The translations under genes and the position numbers were made by a program. The notes beneath the pieces were generated by a model. That model saw only the letters and a list, made by a program, of their open reading frames with translations. It did no database searches and was not told the origin of the DNA. A DNA stretch of 64,000 nt from Saccharina japonica (Eukaryota; Sar; Phaeophyceae; Laminariales; Laminariaceae), in NCBI GenBank assembly GCA_008828725.1, contig MEHQ01001590.1:62001-126000 (forward strand). The letters are read 5' to 3'. Of the stretch, positions 22,755-34,839 are shown piece after piece (position 1 is the first letter of the stretch; every line of letters begins with the position of its first letter).

Positions 22755-23400
22755 CATGATTCTACAGACAAAGTGCACTGCTGTATGGAAACAGTTTTTG
22801 ATGGACTGATTATACAGCAAGCAGCAGTGCATGATAATTTATTACTGTTTGATTCTACAGCAGCAGTGCATGATTTGTTAGACTGCTGCTGTGTACGTAC
22901 TGGTATACCGTATTATATGTATACGTGGATGCATGATACCCGTTCTGCTGTGTGTTGCTTGAAGCATAACAGGGGGTGGGTTGCCAGCTTGATTCTCAAG
23001 TACATGATATATAATGTGTTGGAAAATTACTGCTGGTTCTGGCTAGATTTTACAGCGCATGATATTATTGTGTTGGAGAGTTACTGCTGATTTTGGCTTT
23101 ATTCTGCAATGCCTGATATTAATGTGAAATAACCTGATTTTACAGCGCATTATATACAATGTGGGAATATTACTACGTAGTTTTGCTGCAATGCATGATC
23201 AATGTGTTGAAGAATTACTGCTGATTTAAGCTTGATTCTACAGCAGTACCTGGTATATGATATTGATGTGTGAAAATCAATGCTGATTTCCTCACCAGGC
23301 CCTTGCACACGGAAAGGTTTTTGTCACTACTGTTGTACTGGGAAGAATCACGAGGGGGGGGTTGATGGCATGATTCTACCCACAGACATAGTGCATAATG
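22755..23400. repeat. Degenerate tandem array, about 55-bp units
   Basis: The words GATTYTACAGC, GCATGATAT, ATGTGTTGGARAATTACTGC and TGATTTTGGCT recur in order, with clearest units between 22988 and 23285. Earlier and later units carry GATTCTACAGCAGCAGTGCATGAT-like words. No gene overlaps it. Confidence 0.65.
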
Positions 23401-23833
23401 ATGTGTTTCGTTATCGAACGATTTTACTTGGTTCCTGGCGCTGAAAGTAACCACCCGATGCACCTTTTGCTCAACGAGTCAAAATGCAACCTAACTCTGC
23501 GGATGTATGAGATGTAGTCCATGCCGCGGTGACGTTGAGCCGCGGCAGAAGACAAGCGTCGAGTCCGTGGGGTAGAGAGCATGAGACGGGGGTTGAGTGC
23601 GTGGGGTTGGGGTCGTTTAGTAGCAATGGCCTACAGTAAATTAAATTTTGTTTCAGTAGGAATTGACGAGCCGAAATATTTATGACGCTTGGATTGTAAA
23701 ATGCTTGCATTGGATATACGAGTATAGTGATATGCACCTGGTATACTGGTACCTGATATATTGGCATTCTGAATAACGTACAACGACCTCTGCAGTACGA
23801 TGTCAGAATACTATAAAATAACAGCATCAACAG

Positions 23834-25166
23834 CAAGGGCGGCCGAGGATTTGGATATCATACACCTAACCCCCCCCCCCCCCCCCCCCAGAGGCCGAAA
23901 AAAAATTTTTTTTACCACTTTTTTTTTTTTTTTCGTGTACGAATATACCTTGTGTATATCCGGTGGTGTATCGGGTGTATCCAGCAGGGTGTGTCGGTCA
24001 GTATCGGTGTATGTTTGGTGTAACAGCTATATACCGGACAGATGCAAACCCTCGCAAGCAAGTCAAATAACGTACGAGTAACATCACATCTCCAACAGAT
24101 AGGTACAGGATATTTACGGAAGCAGTAAGATTGTCTACTCGTACCAGGTGGTTCGTGCAACACGGCGCTCATCACGTCCCCACACAGAACCAACATAAAA
24201 CAACCCGAGCAACGATTCGCAGTGTTCTACCAGGTTAACTGCTGTAGCGCCGGTCAAAATAAATATTCTCCGCACGTAAGCAGAAGTGCAGTATTAAGGA
24301 GGTACTATTAATACTACTGTAGTACCGCTACGTAGGGCAGACCGGGGCAATTACTCGTACAAGTAGAGTAGGCTACCGAGATATAGTAGTATCGAGATTG
24401 TGAGTAAAAGGGTCTACCACACCACGTATGAATACTGTGGCTCGTCTAAATATCGGCATCCAAGTCCCCACCCAGAAACACACGAAGCAACGGCTTGCAA
24501 TGTTCGACTGCTGTAGCTGGGGAAGCGCTACGAGTACTGCTTGCTGCTGTAGTACCAAGATTCACCTGTGCGAGCAAGCATGCTGCTGCACCTCGGTGGT
24601 AAGGGAAGGCAACATGGTTATATGAGGTACCACAGGTACGTACCGGTATATACGAGTATTATGATACCAGATATACCAGGTACTCGTATACTCGAAGTAT
24701 ACGATATAGGGCAGGGCGAGTATAGGGCATCAAGGCGTCGACCACTACCTAGACTTGACTGGACTGATACAGAGGCCCCGTCCGTCGCGACCTTCTTCGG
24801 CAGTGCTTATCCATCCAAGCCTGTGGACCCACGGCTCTTCGGGACCTTCTGGTCCACCTTCGATCGAGCTCATAGCTCCTTTGTACCGCTCACTACTCTC
24901 CCTCGACTCTCCTGCTGCAGTCGCTGCCTCTACGCAGCTGCAGCTCATAGGCCTGCGCCGCCCCTGGTATTGTAGTAGTATGGAAGGCCTTGTATCAAGC
25001 AGGGGGGGGGGGGCGGCCCTCTACCGTCCCCTGTGTTCAGTTTTATATAGGTTTTGTGTAGGCGTAGAGGGAGGGGATGGTCTCAGGTACCCCCCCCCCC
25101 TGTCAAAACGTAAAAGTTGAACAATTTGACGTGAGGTGTCGAAAAAAAAAAATTCGACTACCCTTG
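23834..25166. mobile_element. Non-autonomous hAT-like element H1, copy a
   Basis: The left end CAAGGGCGGCCGAGG and the inverted right end CAAGGGTAGTCGAA are imperfect inverted repeats, flanked by TCAACAG on both sides (23827-23833 and 25167-25173). The interior matches the copy at 34840-35574 closely, with matching poly-C, poly-A and poly-G runs. This copy has about 590 bp more (24205-24795), which includes a degenerate internal duplication (CCCACACAGAACCAACAT... and CCCACCCAGAAACACACG...). No transposase frame is present. The TSD reads as 7 bp if the ends are taken as palindromic, or 8 bp if one end is shifted by a base. Confidence 0.75.
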
Positions 25167-25785
25167 TCAACAGCTGTATATTGTCATGTATCTCGGTTAT
25201 GGCAGTCCATTTATCATGACCTGGGGTATGATTGAGAGACGATGCTTTGCTGGTATATCGAGGGCCTAAATGCTTGTTTTGGTAAGAGCATAGTTGAATT
25301 AGAACGCTGGATCGAGCAGTCGTGTACGTGAATGCACGCATACAAAGACAACGACGTTCTGTTTGTTTCGTTGTCTACGGCGCTTATTTATCATGGACCG
25401 CTGATGTTTCTGGTTTGTGAGTTTGGACTTGAGTTTGGTTTTGATTTTATGGTTTAGGGATTTTAGAGTCACAATGATATCGCAGAGGCGATTTTTTAGT
25501 GTTCACGCACGCCGTCGGATTCAAGTAGGGTTTCATAGGCCTGGCTCACCAACAAAAAGGGAACAGGGGCATCTTGAGAGTTTCGTCGGTACGAGTCGTT
25601 TTTTGGACGAGGCCAGCCCCGCCCCCGCAGCTCGCAGCAGTGTGCACGCAGCTGCTCCAGATGGAGGCAGCCCCTGACGAGTATGACCAGGGCTTGCCAT
25701 GTACACCACCAGAGTTGAAAAGTATGGCCCCGTGAGCTGTGTGTGGTAAGTACTCGAGGTATCATACGACTACTCGTACGTAAAA

Positions 25786-26001
25786 ATGAGCACAAGTACG
25801 AGCAAAACAGACGAGGCAAACAAAGACGACGATGACAACATCCTCAAACCTAGTAAGCTTGAGGCTGCCGGTGCTGCTTACTGCTGTTGCTGCTGCTACT
25901 GTGGTGGGGTGAGTGCCCTCCCCGCGATCGAACGGGCGTCGAGTGGCACCTTGAAAAGCTTCACCTGGGAAGCAAGGGAAATAAAAACACTTGCTGTATG
26001 A
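25786..26001 (+). CDS. Small hypothetical protein with a cysteine cluster
   Basis: A 71-codon frame starts MSTSTSKTDEANKDDDDNIL and contains CCCCCYC, ending FTWEAREIKTLAV. The cysteine cluster is encoded by TGC/TGT repeats, so it may be a microsatellite artefact. The ATG context (AAAAATGAG) is reasonable. Unassigned; it could also be a chance open frame. Confidence 0.2.
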   Translation: MSTSTSKTDEANKDDDDNILKPSKLEAAGAAYCCCCCYCGGVSALPAIERASSGTLKSFTWEAREIKTLAV

Positions 26002-27370
26002 CTTCATAGTTCGGCATCGGGGACACAGCGGACACTGCCAAATCGATTGTTAAATATAGTTTTTGTACGATGCACGTGTGGTGTTGCTTTCAGCAGCGAC
26101 GAAGAAGATTGCTTGTGCCCTTTGCTTGATATATCATGCACCCCGACGAGTTGAGCCGAGTTGAAATATATTGTGGATAGCTCTTGATGTTTTCTTTTGG
26201 ATGCGGCTATTAACACGCTGGGCATCCAACTTATATCGCTCGTGGTGGAGGCGTTGCTGAGGGCACCTCGCTGGGGAAAAAACGCAATAATCTTTAAAGC
26301 TACAGCCACCCGCGTAAAAACGCCGGGAAATAAATCGAGTTCTTTTCCTTTTTCTATTTATTTTTAGAATATGCTATTAAAAATTTGCTTATCGCAGCGT
26401 TTTACTATCAACCATGCGATGAATGTTTTGTCGTCTACCGAGCAGGGGGGAAATAGTAGTTGTACTCGGTAACACGACGAAGACTTTCCATCGCAGATAG
26501 TCGAGTCCGGTTGTGTCATACGTGCATGCGGACTATACACGCAAGGCTACTGACCGGAGGTCTGTCTCTGGTGGAGCTGTTTTGCGCGCTGGTGCCTGTG
26601 TATGGTTTGAGTACAGGACGTAGATGTCCGGAGCATGTGTCTAACGGGTAGTTTGAGATTAACACGTACGGTCGACAGAGCAGCATGCCGACTTTCTCAT
26701 CAAACCGTTGCATGCTGAGACGTTTCGCTTTGACCGTGACCCTGTGATAAACTTGTTGTGATTTCATCCACTGGTGTGTTTGTTTGTTTTTCAGGGGGTT
26801 TTGGGGCATTTGATTTTGGGGGATAATAGGAGTTTTCGATGTGCATGGGATATTTTTGGAAAGTACTTAACGAAATAACGTGCAACTTCAGGAGTTCTTA
26901 AGGAAATGGAGAAAGTGTTGGCAGGTACCCATACGTTGAATAAGGTTAATACGCCTATAGAGTATGCCGATGGTCTTGATGAATCGTGCCGTACGCTTTG
27001 GCTATTGGTTGACTTCGCACAACGTACAGGGGAACCAATTACTGATACCTATAGTACTTTTGGATTCAGATGCGGATTGTTGTTTTCTTGTGTTCTTCCG
27101 AAGGGAGTGTCAAGCAGGGGGCTGCTATGATTTTATTTGAGATGTTCTATATCAGAGATGTTCTGTTGTTATGCTCTTACAGAGTACACAACAGGGGGGG
27201 CGGTGTTATCTGGCGGTACAGTATTTATGTGAAGACGGTGTTATTGATTTTGATTGAAGGTTTTACCAGCATACTCACGTTTGTTGAATTTTCCCCTTCC
27301 TGTAGTTATTGTCTCGTTATCGTTTAGGAGATATATATTGGAATTGCGATTGAACGATCTGGTATCGGTA
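26002..27370. other. Stretch without a supportable gene
   Basis: One weak frame at 26906-27130 (MEKVLAGTHTLNKVNTPIEY...) has some protein character but no domain, no neighbours and no splice support. Nothing else was seen. Confidence 0.35.
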
Positions 27371-27525
27371 TTGCCGTTTTACGTTGGCAATTCTTGAGAA
27401 TGGAATTTGGGATTGCCGTTTTACCTTGGCAATCATGAAGGATGGAAAAGGGGGTTGCCGTTTTACCTTGGCGATGATCTATTATATAATTTGAGACTTG
27501 CCGTTTTACCTGGCCATTGGTGGTT
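27371..27525. repeat. Four tandem hairpin-forming units
   Basis: The word TTGCCGTTTTACSTTGGCAA recurs four times at intervals of about 45-55 bp (27371-27520). Each copy can fold because ATTGCC pairs with GGCAAT around a short loop. The last copies are diverged. Confidence 0.8.
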
Positions 27526-27562
27526 AATTATTCTGGACCTATCGTATCGTGCACCGAATAGG

Positions 27563-27959
27563 AGGGCTGTTCGTGGTATGCGATAGCTTGATACAACCGG
27601 TTTTCCGGTCTTGGGGGTTTCATGTATTGTGGGGTATGTAGCGAGGCATTATTTAGTATGCCTCATCGTTGGAGAGATGGAGCTGCTCCGAGAGGCAGTC
27701 CGTAATGATAAGGATACGACCCGGGCTTTGATGATAAGATACTGCCCGTATATGTGAGGGTGGAGCGTGACGGAAAGGTACGGCTCACTCCTGTGTGGTG
27801 TTCATGATGGGCCTTTGACGACAGGTACTGGCTCTGCTTGTGTGTGTATATTTGATAACGTGGTGATACGAGTGTATTTTGTCTACTACTCATCCTTGAC
27901 GACCCACTGAATAGGCACGCGGTGACAAAGAACGCGTTTGACAGCGGCGTACAGAAACA
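27563..27959 (+). repeat. Dispersed repeat R3, copy b
   Basis: Nearly the same as 21003-21413, same orientation. At its right end it continues directly into repeat R2 copy b. Confidence 0.85.
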
Positions 27960-27967
27960 GGCACAAC

Positions 27968-28110
27968 TCGATGTGAATCGACGAGGGAAGAAAGGACTCA
28001 AGTCTTATCCCGACAAAAATAATAGTCACGAACCGTAGTGGGGGAGGAGAGAAAGGAGCGTACTTGGTGAACGTCGGATCTGAGTTGCGATTAGGGAGGA
28101 GAGAAAACAG
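27968..28110 (+). repeat. Dispersed repeat R2, copy b
   Basis: Shares GTCGACGAGGGAAG-like, GGAGGAGAGAAAGG and GGATCTGAGTTGCGATTAGGG words with copies at 18070 and 29433. Confidence 0.6.
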
Positions 28111-28213
28111 AGGTATGTAGATATTATAAGCGATGATGAAACCCTCGGAAAAAACAAACAAACGTGCAAGCAATATTAGATGCCGGGGAATAGTTAAAGC
28201 TACAGCTGCAGCA

Positions 28214-28441
28214 CTACTCTCTGTAGGGCTGTATTAACTTAGCAGTGCCACGATACTGCATACGCTCGTATATAGTTATCACGGAAATCGAGCCCCCTGA
28301 AGGATTTGCTGCTTTTTGTGTGATGTTCTTCGTATTAAATCCGTACATTAACCCGTTCACATCCAGCACGCCAAGTGTTCCTTGCCGGTACCTCGTCCCA
28401 GAGAGATACTTGGTATACTGCAAGTTGTGCGGCCACAGAAC
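28214..28441 (-). CDS. Unassigned terminal-exon-like reading frame
   Basis: On the minus strand the frame reads YPCVVVLWPHNLQYTKYLSG, then GVLDVNGLMYGFNTKNITQK and ISVITIYERMQYRGTAKLIQ before a stop. The composition is protein-like with alternating hydrophobic residues. A pyrimidine-rich CCTGTCATCTTTGAG just upstream could be a splice acceptor. No recognised domain; it could be host or transposon derived. Confidence 0.3.
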   Translation of the reverse strand, partial: VLWPHNLQYTKYLSGTRYRQGTLGVLDVNGLMYGFNTKNITQKAANPSGGSISVITIYERMQYRGTAKLIQPYRE

Positions 28442-29432
28442 TACGACACAGGGATACTCAAAGATGACAGGAGACGAGCAACCGTCAAGCAGTCACACAG
28501 CCAATAATGGCGTCCGTCAAGGCAATTCCTTCCGTCTACACGGATTGTCCCCTATCCCCGTCAAGAAAAAACGTGTAATCTACTGTGTGGAAACCACCAT
28601 TTATTTAGTTGTTTTGAATGTTGGTGTGCTGCTTGCTTTGTGCCAGCACCAGAGCACCAGCATAGCACTGTAGCAGCTTCGACCGAGGAAGACATAGCTA
28701 GACAGTCAGCAGTCAGTCCGAAGAAAAAAAAAGTTTTCAATAGTATTTTCAGGGGTTTAACAAAAAACGGGAGTTTTTACACCCGATCCCCGGGTTCTGC
28801 CGTCAACGCACGTCCGTCAAGTTATTTTTCTTTGACGGCGAGGGTCAAGGGGTTAACGTGCCGTCTCCAGACATATTTGGGGATACTGCGTTGCAACTTG
28901 TAACCCAGAAAGCAGATAAGGAGATGCAATATCATGTATATACGACGGGCACGACCTACCCATGTTAGGAATTCATATGAGTCGAAAGAGAGAATTACTT
29001 CAATAAGTATGTACGACGTATGTATAATAAATAACAAAGACAACGATAAAATTAAACAAACGATTAACATTAACATTGTAATCAAAACAAAACAAACAAA
29101 ACAAACAGCATTATTCATTGATTGTAGAAGGGTCGACGATTTGTTCCAGGTACAAGTTTAAAAGCGGGGGCGTTGCTTAAACCAAGTTACCTAAAAACAA
29201 AAATAAAATGTTTCCAATCAAATATTTTCTGTCAAACCGTCCGGTGATCACAGCGATCCCGTTTTATTTCCATGATGAATATTTTTCAAGTGTGGAGTTC
29301 GGGGCGCCCGTACATCAAGTTTGTATACATGTTTATTCTGTCACACAGCAGCAGTTGTACGAGTAGCTACTGTATATACGAGTATGTTTTGTTTGTTTGT
29401 TTGTTTTTTCTCCATTCCATGTATTATCTTCG
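28442..29432. other. Gene-free stretch
   Basis: No supportable gene. Around 29035-29105 the sequence is rich in AAACAAAC-like words. A (GTTT)n run lies at 29387-29406. Confidence 0.4.
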
Positions 29433-29585
29433 CCCTTCTTTTATATCTCCCTCTTTGGTTGTAACTCAGATCCTGGGTCACTAACTAGGCTCTTCTCCCC
29501 CCTCCTCACTACGGTACGTGCCTTTATATGTTTATCGCGAGAACATTTCAGCACTTTCTTCCCTCGTCGACTTGCGTCTTGCGGT
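29433..29585 (-). repeat. Dispersed repeat R2, copy c
   Basis: The reverse complement carries AAGTCGACGAGGGAAGAAAG, GTTCTCGCGATAAACAT, ACCGTAGTGAGGAGGGGGGAG and CAGGATCTGAGTTAC in the order seen at 18070 and 27968. Confidence 0.65.
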
Positions 29586-29632
29586 TTGATAGGTGTGTCT
29601 TCGTGGATGGGTGGGTCGGTGTGAGGCTATAA

Positions 29633-30045
29633 CCTGCTGAGCTATAGGGGTAAAAGATCGATCAATTACCCAGCCCACGGTAATCCTTATATCACTCTCC
29701 CCCCTCTGAACGGCGGGATATTTGGGACGTCGGTACCGTATACGGCCGTACGTTGACCTACCCGCTTCGCTTCAATACCTGGGGAACCAGGGAGACGTGT
29801 TATTTGGGGACGCACGCGCAAGCGTTTCTGAAAATAGAAACGTTCGAAGTGAGATTCGAACCCGAGTTCTCGACGACGTCCAATGTGAGGGTATTACCTG
29901 CTGAGCTATAGGGGTAAATGATCGATCGATTACCCAGCACAGGTTAATACTTATAACACTCTCCCCCCCTCTGAACGGCGGGATATTTGGGACGTATGTA
30001 CCGTATACGGCCGTACGTTGATCTACCCGCTTCGTTTCATTTTGT
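29633..30045. repeat. Direct duplication of about 140 bp containing a tRNA-like A box
   Basis: The stretch CTGCTGAGCTATAGGGGTAA through GTACGTTGACCTACCCGCTTCG occurs at about 29634-29772 and again at about 29898-30037 with few differences. The word TCTGAACGGCGGGATATTTGGGACG is shared exactly. The copies are separated by the tRNA-like stretch at 29850-29920. Confidence 0.85.
29850..29920 (-). repeat. tRNA-like sequence, probable SINE head or tRNA pseudogene
   Basis: The minus strand reads CCCCTATAGCTCAGCAGG (A box TAGCTCAGCAGG at 29897-29908) and, about 35 bases later, GGGTTCGAATCTCAC (B box at 29853-29862). The spacing is right for a pol III internal promoter. The acceptor stem does not pair and the D and T stems have mismatches, so this is not a functional tRNA. 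A second A box in the same orientation lies at 29633-29644 without a B box. Confidence 0.55.
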
Positions 30046-30654
30046 AATGTGAGGCGACCGTGCAAGGAAGACGATAGTGGAAGGGAATGGAAATGCGCTG
30101 GAGCGTTGCCGAAGTTTGGAAGCAAGCTTCTTCTTCGATATGGAAAGACCTCTTATATTATTATTAACCTCTGATGATGTTGACTAAGTAGAGCAGATGG
30201 AGGGCTGGGAAAACGAGGGCCAGATAGAGAAGTGAGAGAGGTAGGCGAGAGTCTGCTATCTCAGATCCTCGCGCTCTCTCTCTAATAACACAGCTAGTCG
30301 GATCATTACTATACCCTTACCGCTAAAAGCCCGTTAATCGTATAGCTACAGCAGCCCATGGATCTTTCCTATGGTGTTTAGCCATTCTGAGGAAACATCT
30401 ATTCTGTCCAAGGGATAATACATGATCCTATCCAAGGGGTAATTTCGTTCCTATGTTTTTCTAAGCGCTAATCCTACGAGTAATCGCGTCCTTATGAATC
30501 TTCTAGTGCTTAGAACCTTCCTATGGACTTATAAAGCCTCTGTGCTACTGCCTATCTGAAGTACCCAAGGAAACTTCTGTATACGAGAACAATCTTACCG
30601 CCACTAGGATTTTCACCTGTATGATATTGTATCAACCATTCTGTAGCCGTAAGG
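30046..30654. other. Gene-free stretch
   Basis: No supportable gene. A short run of CTCTCTCTCT lies near 30275. Confidence 0.4.
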
Positions 30655-30840
30655 ACATCACATCACATTAGCCCACCCTGAATAGTCGTATATACAGACC
30701 ACACGATGGTCAATGGATGATAACAAAGTTCATCCCAAAAGACCGAGAGAGGGGGGTCGAAGATGCGGCTATTCAAAACAACAAAAAATGAGGCTATAGA
30801 ATTCTCCACACCTCGTAGTGAGGCTTAAGCATCACGGATA
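30655..30840 (+). repeat. Dispersed repeat R1, copy b
   Basis: Matches the reverse complement of 12000-12180; see that entry for the shared words. Confidence 0.65.
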
Positions 30841-33174
30841 GGGTCATCGACAGAAGCGACCGCTGAAGGAGGGGTCATGACCAAAACAGGAACTGTAGGG
30901 GTCGAAGTCAAGACAAAGCAGACACAATAAACCCGAAACGAAGCTAAAGAGGTACCAAGACAAACGTAGAAGAAAGCGGGACTCAGGGTACAGCCGTATG
31001 CGCGAGGGCTCATATGTCCAGGGGTCGTGAAGGACCTGAGGGAGGTATGAGTGTAAGGCGGATCATCGAGTCCTGGCGGAAATGATGGAGGCTACTTAGC
31101 ATAGAACATGAAACACAGTCCAGAGGGGTATCGCCGTGATGACTACTCGCTATGGTCGAAGCGATACGAAAGACAAGCAAGATACAAAAGGCGAACCCAA
31201 AATAAAAAACATGATGCATAAGGCGAAGGGGGCACGGCAAGACTACCTTGGAAGTTCCTAGGACTATAACCAAGGGGCTGACGGGTCCTAAGAAGGGAGT
31301 GAACATCGTGCCACTATGAAGCGGCCAAGTATAAGGGGAGCAACGCTAGTTAACGCAGCATAGGGACCCAATCAGAGCCAATATACTAAATACGTCGCCA
31401 GCAAAAATACCCGGATGTGTAGATCTAAGTCGACTAGTTCGACGTGGACGAAATGTGTCCCTACCGTAAAATACCCACATAAGTCAGCTATGGTAGCTAC
31501 ATGGGAGAGGAACCGGTCGCGGGAAGAAACGCGTTGGTGGGTGTTGGAAACGCGAAGACACATAATAGCATCGGTTTGCACGTGGACGGCTGCTTTGTTC
31601 GAACATGTGCGTGGTGACAGTTTTTTTATTGGGGTGTTTAGCTTTAGTTTTTTTTTTCGTTTAGCTACAAGGGGTCCGCGTGGGTGCCGCATTGTTCGTC
31701 AATTAGCTTGCGATCGCTGATTCGGGCATTAAGAGTGCGTATCGTGAGCCTGTTTTGTTTTGCAGTTTTTGTGTGTTTGTTCCTCAATACAAAAATGGGC
31801 CCCGCCGTGCCGTAGTTCGACGTACGACTAAAACAGCAGTAGTTTATGTTCTAACTGGGCGACGTACCTGTTGGCACATCGAGTAGTTGAATGCTTTTTT
31901 CAATGAGTACACGTCAGCCCCACAAGGGGAAAACGAGAACTTGAAGGAAAAATCAACAATTTGGATTACTTCAAGTCATACAATATTATATGAACACTCC
32001 TTGATGGTGTAACAAAGCACCGATTGACATAAACACTTCAGATCGAAGAGTACGACACCAATCAAATTACCATATGTCGCCCAATCCAAACACACAGGAC
32101 TCAGCGTTTTTGTTCGAGCTCAAAAGAAAGCTAGGCAGGTGAGAACAACTCGTACGTGCAGCTTATGTACTACTGTGCAGTACTTGTATAGATTGGCAGG
32201 CCCCTGGCAGCATGTTGCGCACCAAGCAGCCCACGGACACAGCAGCTGTGTGCCCATTCGTAGCTCCTGCAGTTGCCATCTACGCCTGAACCCATAATTA
32301 AGGCCACGCGACGGAGGTTGGTTTTGCAGCAGCAACACCAGCCTTGTATTAGGAGCCCATGCAGCTGCGGCTGCTGACTGTGTGATAGGCTGCACTTAGA
32401 AGGGTGGACGCCCGAGTTTCGCCGGCATTACATTTGACACGTTGATCGAGGCCAGGGGCATCAATCCACTGCAGTTAGTTGATGTTCCGATGCGTGTCTA
32501 CGTTGAAGTATCAGGGCATCGGGTAAGAAGTATGCTATTGTATGGGTAGATGCATGAACAACCAGTGCGGAGCCCATAAGAGTAGAACATAACATGAGCA
32601 ACGAAAACACACAGCACAACAACAGAAGAAACAGCAGTGATTGGCGCATGGCGCACACTGCTGGTGGTGTGGTTTGCCACTGCGGCCGACGTACACTGCT
32701 GAAATATTGGAGACGGCGTGTCGGATATATAACACTTCAACATCGATCCACATGCCACCGCTGCAAACAAAAGGTTTGCAAATTCCTTGTGCGCCGAAAA
32801 CTAAAATCCCGTTCTCGTGGAAAAGGCAATCATAAAAAACGGCATTCGTATGTTTCTTGGTTGCTCTTGCTAATCGACTCCGTTTCGCCAGTATAGTACG
32901 GGTATAACTTCGCCAAGGGATTGGAGAATACCTGTAGCAAGTGGAAGCTCGAACAACCCCTGTAGGAATACTCTGGCCGGCGTAGTACAGTAATACCAGG
33001 TATGTAGTTATAGGCATGAAGGAGTACTGTATGCGTTTGTATCTGACTAACGAAGAAAAAAGCATCTCGCTTTTTGAACTTCGGAATGCTGTTACAAACT
33101 CAATGACAGCAATCAGTAGGGATAGTGTTCTCGCCAAACATCCACCTCGGCGTTTCCCATGCTAGTATTTTCAT
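30841..33174. other. Stretch without a supportable gene
   Basis: Several open frames on both strands (31010-31306 minus, 31415-31720 plus, 32535-33137 minus) have no domain, no splice context and no repeat support. I cannot call any of them. Confidence 0.35.
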
Positions 33175-33579
33175 CTATAACCATGGAGAAACGACCTTTA
33201 ATCGCGGATGTCGCCCATGGAAGCACCTGCACTGTGCGCGCGTAACGCTAAGGCCGCATTCACTGATGCCGCTGCTGCATATGCGATCGGAACCGGTGAC
33301 TATGTCGTTTGATGGAGGGTAGAGAGAAAGCCTCGTATTGTGGTAATTAATGGTTTGAGTATCAACGTGTTTACATGCTGCAACCCGGCAAGAGAAACAC
33401 CTTGGCCCCTGATATGAACCAATAACTTCCTCCATAGAAGAGTGACGGCACCCTGAACAAAGGACAACAAAACCCCAGACCCGGTCTGACGATCGCTCAA
33501 ACCTGACTATAGCTTTGTCTCCCATGAAATACTCATCATCCTCCTTACAAATATAATGTGTAAGGCTCAAACAGGGCAC
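33175..33579 (-). CDS. Hypothetical reading frame with clustered cysteines and histidines
   Basis: The minus frame includes YICKEDDEYFMGDKAIVRFE, then CSGCRHSS and CFSCRVAACKHVDTQT. The C-x2-C-x4-C-x-H spacing of the second cluster recalls SWIM-like zinc-binding motifs (C-x-C-xn-C-x-H) but does not fit exactly. No start, splice site or neighbour confirms it. It may be a fragment of a transposase or host gene, or chance. Confidence 0.25.
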   Translation of the reverse strand: MPCLSLTHYICKEDDEYFMGDKAIVRFERSSDRVWGFVVLCSGCRHSSMEEVIGSYQGPRCFSCRVAACKHVDTQTINYHNTRLSLYPPSNDIVTGSDRICSSGISECGLSVTRAQCRCFHGRHPRLKVVSPWL

Positions 33580-33887
33580 TTGTTTAGTTTGTTTCTTGTT
33601 AGCTGTTTTTTATAGACCGCAGTGTGTACTGCTGCTGTAGTCTACATCTTGGTGACACGGGTAAGACAACACGTGGCCATCTTGGCCATAGTTGCGGCCG
33701 AAAGCACAGGTCTTGATTTTATTTGCCGTTATTGTGTCGTTCCAACTAGTAAGTGGTGTAATGCGAGTGACATGACCGAGGCTTTAGGTACGCAATGTAC
33801 ACAAGTTAAGATCCTTAAGGGGGTGTTCAGTACGAAATATGAGGCACGATTTATCATAAACTTTTATTTTCGTTTTACTGACCAAGC

Positions 33888-34150
33888 TTATGATAGAGTA
33901 GGTGCCACCTCCATTGTCTGAGGTTCACCACTAACCGTCAAGTACAAAATGTAGTTCTGAGCTCCACTCCTGACATGACAACATGGGTTGAGCTCTATGC
34001 CCGATCCACACTCGAAATACCATGTCGAATGGGTCGCTTTTATATGTGGATCCCGGGTAAGGCTCACCGGATCCTTGACCACAAACATGTTTTGCATCTC
34101 TATCGATAGCATGAAGAAACGGCACGGGTACAGTTTTTTTGCTGGACGAC
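33888..34150 (-). CDS. Unassigned exon-like reading frame
   Basis: The minus frame reads FFMLSIEMQNMFVVKDPVSL, then HSTWYFECGSGIELNPCCHV and NYILYLTVSGEPQTMEVAPT before a stop. The composition is protein-like. It lies 300 bp upstream, in the minus sense, of the cysteine/histidine frame, so the two could be exons of one gene. Not recognised. Confidence 0.25.
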
Positions 34151-34839
34151 GAATGGGGGAAACAACAACTCAGTGTGAACAACACACGCTCACTCCACCC
34201 GCTGTAGCTCTGGCATTTCATATGAACTCCCTCAGGTTTTACCGCATAATTGCCAAACGCACATATGAAATAGTACGCTGCGGTATCGGTTAGGTAGGGT
34301 ACTATTGACGCCAGACTTGCGGCGTATAAACATTTGTCCTATCCACGCTGTTTTTGCCAGACTTCGAAAAATATTGCGTCTGCGGGTAAGACCGCCATCA
34401 TCGCCACACCAACCTCTAACCCTAACCGACTCGCCCAGTATGTAGAAACGGCCGGCACGTGACGTTGAACAAGATGCCGGTCAAATTGGTCCAGGCTGCC
34501 CTTTCGCTCACGAGGAGCGAGAGTGTAATTTGATGAACGGCCCAAAAACGTGTGGACGAAAGGCGTGACTGCTCCCACCGACTACGAGCCGCCTAAACGG
34601 TAGAGGTTCGGGATAGTTTGGGTCGACGTGCAAGTTTGAGATTGAACACACGCATCCTGCCCAATGTTCTGTGCCGACTAGCCCTGCATATTAAAACCCC
34701 TATCCTGACGCCAAACAGATAGATGGTTGCCCTGCTGGTGTGCCGTCGGGTTGTGTGTGGAAAGTGGTTGTTCGGGCACATAAAAGATAGAACGCTGCGC
34801 ACGAAGTGCGCATTTCTTGGCAAATCCAAGAGCAAGGAC

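Noticed and set aside
29850..29920. Functional tRNA gene
   Set aside because: A and B boxes are present but the acceptor stem does not pair and other stems have mismatches.
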